A stretch of DNA of 11,793 nt from DAXETY01 sp051155755 (GTDB lineage Bacteria > Desulfobacterota > Desulfobacteria > Desulfobacterales > SG8-13), in NCBI GenBank assembly GCA_051155755.1, contig DAXETY010000014.1:1-11793 (forward strand). Reading direction: 5' to 3'. The notes beneath the pieces are model-generated. The model ran no database searches and was not told the origin of the DNA. It saw only the letters and a list, made by a program, of their open reading frames with translations. The stretch's first letter is position 1; the number at the start of each line of letters is the position of its first letter. Below are positions 8,037 to 11,793 of this stretch, piece after piece. The translations under genes were made by a program, and so were the position numbers.

Positions 8037-8098
8037 CACCTGTACGAAATTCGGTAGGGCCGCCAATCCGGAAAAGACGGCGTTTTTGCGGTTGCAGT

Positions 8099-9607
8099 TT
8101 AGATCGGTATCAGGGGGCGCTGCAGCATACGCTCGTAGACGTCGATGTAGCGGGCGGCGGTGTTGGCAAAATTGAACCGCTGCCGGCTTTCCCGCATGAT
8201 GCGTAAGATGGTTTTTTCCTTGACGTCGTCGGAGCGTCGATAAAACTGCATGGCTTCGCCGATGGCCCAGGCAAGCCCGTTGGCGTCGAACACTTCGAAC
8301 AAAAACCCGTTTCCGGTATGGCCGTCTACATCGAGCGGCTGCACGGAATCGTGCAGACCGCCGGTGTCGTGGGCAACCGGCAGGGCCCCGTAAATGGTGC
8401 CGATCATCTGCGGCAGGCCGCAGGGTTCGAAACTGGACGGCATGAGAACGAAATCCGACCCGGCAAAAGCCAGGCGCGACAGCGTCTCGTCAAAGCCCTG
8501 GATGGCCGCCCGCGACTGCAGATTGAATTGCCGGATGACATGCTCAAAGTGAACGCGGTCCGGCCCATCGGCAACGAAGACCATCTGCATCACCTCACCC
8601 CAATACTGGGATACGACCCGGTAAAATATCTCCAACAGCAGACCACAGCCTTTCTGGACCGGGTCCAGACGCGAGGGCCAGAAAAACAACGGCGCACGAG
8701 GATTTTCATCCAATCCCAATCGCCGCTGCAGCGCCAGCTTGTTGCGTTGTTTGGCAAGGCGATGGTTATCGGGCCCGTAGGCAACCGCCAGAGCTTCATC
8801 CTGCGCGGGATCGTAAGAGGGCGGGGGTGCGTTCAGAATGCCGGCGGCGCAGCCGGCGGCCACCTTGTTGGCAATTTCACGTCGGATGCGGGGTTCGACG
8901 AAATGATGGCGCCCCTTTGCGATTTCCAGCAGAAAGGTGGGACTGACGGTGTTGATGAAGTGCGCGGCAAAAATGGCACTGGCCAGGAAATCGCAGCGGT
9001 TGGGACTGAAGGCCTCCGCATGGGAACCGGGCATGTAGTCGAAGTACAGATTCGGCCAGAATTCGGCCGTGTCGATACCGCGGTCCTCGATCTGTTCCAG
9101 CGTGCAGCGCAGCGTGTGGAGATTGTGAATGGTAAACAGACAGGGGATGCCGATCTGGCGGGCCATGGCCGGGATCAATCCCGTCGTCCAGTCGTTGCAA
9201 TGGATCAGATCGGGCTTTACCCGCGGCACGATGTGGTGAATGATCTCCCGCTGAAAGGCACAGGCGATTTTCAGATTTTCCTCGCTGCTCATGGAATAGA
9301 CGCTGTGGCGGTAGAAAAAGGCCCGATCCACCGCCAGGTGAAGCCGCTCGGCGGGAATTTCAGCCATCACCGTCTGCAGCCTTCTTTTCAGCCGCTCCGG
9401 CAAATAGCGATTATACAGCGTGCGATAATCCGGTAGCGCCACCGACACGTCGACGCCCTGCTCGTAAAGGGATCGAATCAACGCCGCGGAGACATCGCCA
9501 AGGCCGCCGGCCTTGGCGTGCAGATAGACGGCCATATCGCACATTTCATGGGGCAGGTATGATACTTCGGGGGTTACAATTAACACCCGTGGTGCTTCTG
9601 TTTTCAT
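8099..9607 (-). CDS. glgA: glycogen/starch synthase, GT5 family (paralogue 1)
   Basis: This 502-residue cytosolic enzyme extends alpha-1,4-glucan from an NDP-glucose (ADP-glucose in most bacteria). GT5 landmarks in order: a KAGGLGDV donor-site loop at 32-39 in place of the usual KTGGLGDV, HCNDWTTG at 136-143, FTIHNL at 158-163, NTVSPTF at 219-225, SRLDPVQKG at 312-320 with K319, and the catalytic SSFEPCGL at 391-398 with E394, then TGGLHDSV. A short insertion (about 17-30) separates the first strand from the KAGGL loop. Length is close to the usual 480-500. The ATG at 9607 is chosen because GGAAGG lies eight bases upstream and the fold begins immediately; an in-frame ATG at 9694 would add 29 unconserved residues. 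It lies downstream of a second GT5 gene on the same strand, 398 bases away. The KAGGL variation and the T at the second histidine of HDWH set it apart from its neighbour. Confidence 0.93.
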   Translation of the reverse strand: MKTEAPRVLIVTPEVSYLPHEMCDMAVYLHAKAGGLGDVSAALIRSLYEQGVDVSVALPDYRTLYNRYLPERLKRRLQTVMAEIPAERLHLAVDRAFFYRHSVYSMSSEENLKIACAFQREIIHHIVPRVKPDLIHCNDWTTGLIPAMARQIGIPCLFTIHNLHTLRCTLEQIEDRGIDTAEFWPNLYFDYMPGSHAEAFSPNRCDFLASAIFAAHFINTVSPTFLLEIAKGRHHFVEPRIRREIANKVAAGCAAGILNAPPPSYDPAQDEALAVAYGPDNHRLAKQRNKLALQRRLGLDENPRAPLFFWPSRLDPVQKGCGLLLEIFYRVVSQYWGEVMQMVFVADGPDRVHFEHVIRQFNLQSRAAIQGFDETLSRLAFAGSDFVLMPSSFEPCGLPQMIGTIYGALPVAHDTGGLHDSVQPLDVDGHTGNGFLFEVFDANGLAWAIGEAMQFYRRSDDVKEKTILRIMRESRQRFNFANTAARYIDVYERMLQRPLIPI

Positions 9608-9747
9608 GGCAGGGGCCTTCCGGCGGGGCTCGGCCGTTTGAATTGGAGTCGACTCACGGGGGACCACGGCTATGCATCTGGCGCTCTTATACACGAAGTC
9701 GACGGTAAAGCGAATAAGGTAAAAATCTTATTTCGAGGGTAGAACGA

Positions 9748-9822
9748 ATGCACGACCGGGAAGATTTCCCGTTGCAGGACGATGGCGCGGATTTTTTCGA
9801 TTTGCCGCCGGTGAATTCCTGA
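9748..9822 (+). CDS. possible 24-residue acidic peptide (doubtful)
   Basis: ATG at 9748 with GAGGG eight bases upstream opens a 24-codon frame ending at TGA 9820-9822. The product is acidic (rich in Asp, with a FFDLPPVNS tail). I recognise no family and see no good promoter. It lies antisense to the transcribed direction of its neighbours, in an intergenic gap. It may be chance. Confidence 0.15.
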   Translation: MHDREDFPLQDDGADFFDLPPVNS

Positions 9823-9855
9823 TGGAATCGTAAAAAATCCGTTTTAACCGGGGGG

Positions 9856-9934
9856 CATTCCCGCGCAGGCGGGGATCTCGAGTTTAACGAACTGTAATAA
9901 CTATAATTTCGAGATTCCCGCCTGCGCGGGAATG
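9856..9934. repeat. 79-bp inverted repeat with dRS3-like arms (MITE/REP-like)
   Basis: The 26-base arms 9856-9881 and 9909-9934 are inverted copies matching at 25 of 26 positions, around a 27-base AT-rich centre. Each arm is itself a small palindrome. The right arm contains ATTCCCGCCTGCGCGGGAAT (9914-9933), which fits the ATTCCC-N8-GGGAAT pattern of neisserial dRS3 repeats; similar sequences are scattered in many proteobacterial genomes. The transcript would fold into a long hairpin, possibly acting as a transcription or RNA-stability boundary between the two synthase genes. Confidence 0.88.
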
Positions 9935-10005
9935 ACAGATTTTATATAAATTTCGAATTTTTACGAGTTCATCAATTCCTGACAGATTCGAAAAAAGTAC
10001 CCTGT

Positions 10006-11616
10006 TCACGTCCCAGTCCCCGGGGAATGCCCCGGGGGCGCATCGCTTCGGCGATACAGCTTCTCCAGGTAGGCTTCGACGAGGTCGCTCCAGCGATAGC
10101 GCGTGGCGGCGGCATTGGCGCAAATTTTCCGCCAGCGGTCCGGTTTTTCGAGTTTGAGTTTCAAGGCATTTTGCAGCGTCGCCGCCAGTTGGTCCACCTG
10201 CGCTTCGAGCGTCTGTCCCTGAAACACAAAACCGTTGTGATGATGGCGCACCGTGTCCTTCAGGCCGCCCACGGCATGCACCAGGCAGGGCTGACCGTCG
10301 CGCATGGCCAGCATCTGACCCAGTCCGCACGGTTCGAAGGAACTGGGCATCAGAAAAAGATCGCCGGCGGCATACAGGACCCGCGCGCAGGCATCCGAAT
10401 AGCCGTTCAGGAAAACAAAATTGGCATGCCGAGCGCTCGTGGAAGCCAGAAATTGCTCGTAGTCCCGGTCGCCGGTTCCCAGCAGGACAAAACATCCCTC
10501 CGGTCCGAGGGCTTCCAGCACGGCTGTCAGGCCGCTTTTCCCGCCGGTGCCCGGTTCCCGCAGCAGCAGCAATTTCTGTTCTCCCACCCGGCTGACGGCC
10601 GTCAACAGCGTTGCGGGGGCCTCGGAGCGACGGCCCAGCTCCGTGAGGCGGGCATAGGCGATAAACTGTGAAGCCGCCAGCGGTTCACCGGCGCCCGACC
10701 AGCGAATGGTCCGGGATCGAAACAAATCCAGCAAGTCGAAAAACCCCGGTCGCCGGACCGACGCTTCCGGCGGATATTCACAACCGTTCAAAATCCCGGC
10801 CAGCCGCCCCTCTCTTGCGGCATCGGCAATATCGGCTTCGAGACCTTCACCGCCGTAAAACACCGGTTTGCGGCTCGGCTGCTGAATTTCCTGTGCGTAG
10901 GACGGCGAAACGGTGTGAACCCCGTCGCAAAGACGGATGGCCGCTGCCACAGGATTGAACGTATTGGGCCAGCGCGGGTCTGACACCAGCGGCAGCGCAT
11001 ATTCCATTTCCGGAAACCAGGTCTCCAGCGACGATTCGTCACCACGCAGCGGTCGCACACCCTGAAAAGCGAGATTGTGAATGGTGAACACCGTCCGGAT
11101 TCGTTTCAGATCGGCGTGCTCGGGGTGAAAGCGGCGCAGCAGGGCGACTCCGGCCGCATGCCAGTCGTGCAGGTGCAGACAGTCGATATCCTCCCAAAGG
11201 CCCTGGGAAATTGCGGCCGCCACGGCCTTGGAGAAGAATGCAAAACGGGTGGCATCCCGGAAAAACGGCCGTTCGTCCGGATCGTGCAGGTAAATCGAAT
11301 AGGTCCGGGTTGCCGGATCCAGGGACGACAGCATGGGATGATGAATCACAATCTGGGTCACTGCGGGGTGGGGACGGCGGGAGGGAACCTCGTAAATTTC
11401 AGCGTGATGCAGAAATCCGCGAAACAAAAACGAGACGATGTGCTGTCGGAGTGCCCCGGGTGCCCGGTGCAAAAACCCGTGGGACGGAACCACTACGATC
11501 ACCCGGCAATTTCGCTCGGCCAGCGCCGCCGGCAGCTGGCCGACGACATCGGCGATGCCCCCCACCTTGCCGTTTTCCAGGGCCCCGTTTTCGGAAGCGG
11601 CAAACAAAATTTTCAC
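10006..11616 (-). CDS. glycogen/starch synthase homologue, GT5 family (paralogue 2)
   Basis: This 536-residue GT5 protein is the upstream member of the pair. Landmarks: KVGGIADVV at 17-25 (the donor-site loop, KVGG in place of KTGG), HLHDWHAAG at 148-156 with the full HDWH, FTIHNL at 177-182, HTVSPSY at 234-240, a GILNG segment near 274-278, SRVGEQK at 342-348, and SSFEPCGLGQM at 425-435 with E428, then VGGLKDTV. The QKG motif lacks its glycine and is followed by an inserted LLLLREPGTGGKSG stretch, so the acceptor/donor region is unusual. The GTG at 11616 is chosen because AAAGGA lies seven bases upstream and the fold starts at MKILFAASENG; an in-frame ATG at 11685 would add 23 Pro/Arg-rich residues. 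Catalytic residues look intact, so an active ADP- or UDP-glucose-dependent glucan synthase is likely, but a specialised acceptor is possible. Confidence 0.9.
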   Translation of the reverse strand: MKILFAASENGALENGKVGGIADVVGQLPAALAERNCRVIVVVPSHGFLHRAPGALRQHIVSFLFRGFLHHAEIYEVPSRRPHPAVTQIVIHHPMLSSLDPATRTYSIYLHDPDERPFFRDATRFAFFSKAVAAAISQGLWEDIDCLHLHDWHAAGVALLRRFHPEHADLKRIRTVFTIHNLAFQGVRPLRGDESSLETWFPEMEYALPLVSDPRWPNTFNPVAAAIRLCDGVHTVSPSYAQEIQQPSRKPVFYGGEGLEADIADAAREGRLAGILNGCEYPPEASVRRPGFFDLLDLFRSRTIRWSGAGEPLAASQFIAYARLTELGRRSEAPATLLTAVSRVGEQKLLLLREPGTGGKSGLTAVLEALGPEGCFVLLGTGDRDYEQFLASTSARHANFVFLNGYSDACARVLYAAGDLFLMPSSFEPCGLGQMLAMRDGQPCLVHAVGGLKDTVRHHHNGFVFQGQTLEAQVDQLAATLQNALKLKLEKPDRWRKICANAAATRYRWSDLVEAYLEKLYRRSDAPPGHSPGTGT

Positions 11617-11793
11617 GGCGTGTTCCTTTCCCGGCCGACCGGCTGCGTTCGGCCCTGGGGGTCGTAGTGTCCTGCCATGTAGCATGTAGACCGCAGAAGT
11701 CCGGGGAGCGGTGGCTGTCTGCTCGCAAGCATGCGGATTTTTTCGCCCGGATGTTCGGAAATACCGGCTTTACCCCATTTCGAGCTTGGTCAC

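Larger units (their letters stand above)
7816..8098. other. gene-free stretch between convergent hdrA and glycogen synthase genes
   Basis: No supported gene lies here. The stretch is filled by two copies of a diverged repeat with an internal hairpin, described separately. Short frames on both strands show the peptide repeats RYSDLPYDGR (plus) and PAVVGQVTVP (minus). These arise only because the repeat period, 126 bases, is a multiple of three. No clear terminator for the minus-strand glycogen synthase is visible; the repeat hairpins might serve. Confidence 0.7.
9608..10005. other. 398-base gap between the two glycogen synthase genes
   Basis: It holds a 79-bp inverted repeat (9856-9934), flanked on its glgA2 side by AT-rich sequence, and a doubtful 24-codon frame (9748-9822). 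No convincing promoter for the downstream glgA was found: a TATAAG on the minus strand near 9690 has only a poor -35 partner. The gap length makes independent expression of the two synthases plausible. Confidence 0.6.

Noticed and set aside
7740..8066. Overlapping 105- and 99-codon frames on opposite strands, each with an internal peptide repeat.
   Set aside because: They run through the hdrA terminator, have no ribosome site, and owe their internal repeats to the 126-base DNA repeat, whose period is a multiple of three.
11613..11728. Short minus-strand frame (containing MAGHYDPQGRTQ) whose TGA overlaps the glgA paralogue 2 GTG start as GTGA.
   Set aside because: The overlap looks like a coupled leader peptide, but there is no ribosome site before its ATGs and no recognisable sequence.
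11770..11793. A possible C-terminal tail of an upstream minus-strand gene (VTKLEMG then TAA).
   Set aside because: Eight codons at the window edge are too few to support a gene; any short frame would do this by chance.

Overview
The window looks like chromosomal DNA of a GC-rich anaerobic Desulfobacterota-type bacterium, probably a sulfate reducer or syntroph. This rests mainly on the central gene: a 1478-residue flavin/iron-sulfur oxidoreductase built from two HdrA modules with an NfnB/GltD-like module inserted in the first, and with an in-frame UGA at a conserved HdrA cysteine position. The assignment is an inference from gene content; no taxonomic marker is present.

Left part (1-3182). 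On the minus strand, a sigma70-like promoter (809-837) leads into a small CXXC heavy-metal-associated (HMA) protein (732-529) and then, 24 bases later, a CysQ-type 3'(2'),5'-bisphosphate nucleotidase that runs off the left edge (504-1). Divergently on the plus strand, a second promoter (965-994) precedes an unfamiliar polytopic membrane protein with a HEAT-like C-terminus (about 1069-2565). A CPBP-family intramembrane protease (2532-3182) overlaps its end by 34 bases. The last two form a tightly coupled pair.

Centre (3183-7815). A well-formed promoter (3229-3257) and a GGAGGAG ribosome site lead into the hdrA-like gene (3317-7753). Codon 60 is TGA in a C-A-M-(UGA) motif where HdrA proteins normally carry CxxC. 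Sixteen bases after the UGA there is a 7-bp hairpin with an AGGU loop, which fits a bacterial SECIS element. I read the gene as a selenoprotein. It ends at a strong intrinsic terminator (7782-7815). No hdrB, hdrC, mvhD or other obvious partner gene is visible in the window, so the protein may carry its own NAD(P)-interacting module and meet its partners elsewhere.

Right part (7816-11793). A gene-free stretch carries two copies of a 31-bp sequence with a hairpin inside diverged longer repeats. Two GT5 glycogen synthase paralogues follow on the minus strand (11616-10006 and 9607-8099). They are separated by a 398-base gap holding a 79-bp inverted repeat whose arms match the ATTCCC-N8-GGGAAT type of dispersed repeat. 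The two synthases differ at several family motifs, suggesting divided roles in storage polysaccharide synthesis. The far right end (11617-11793) shows no gene that I can support.
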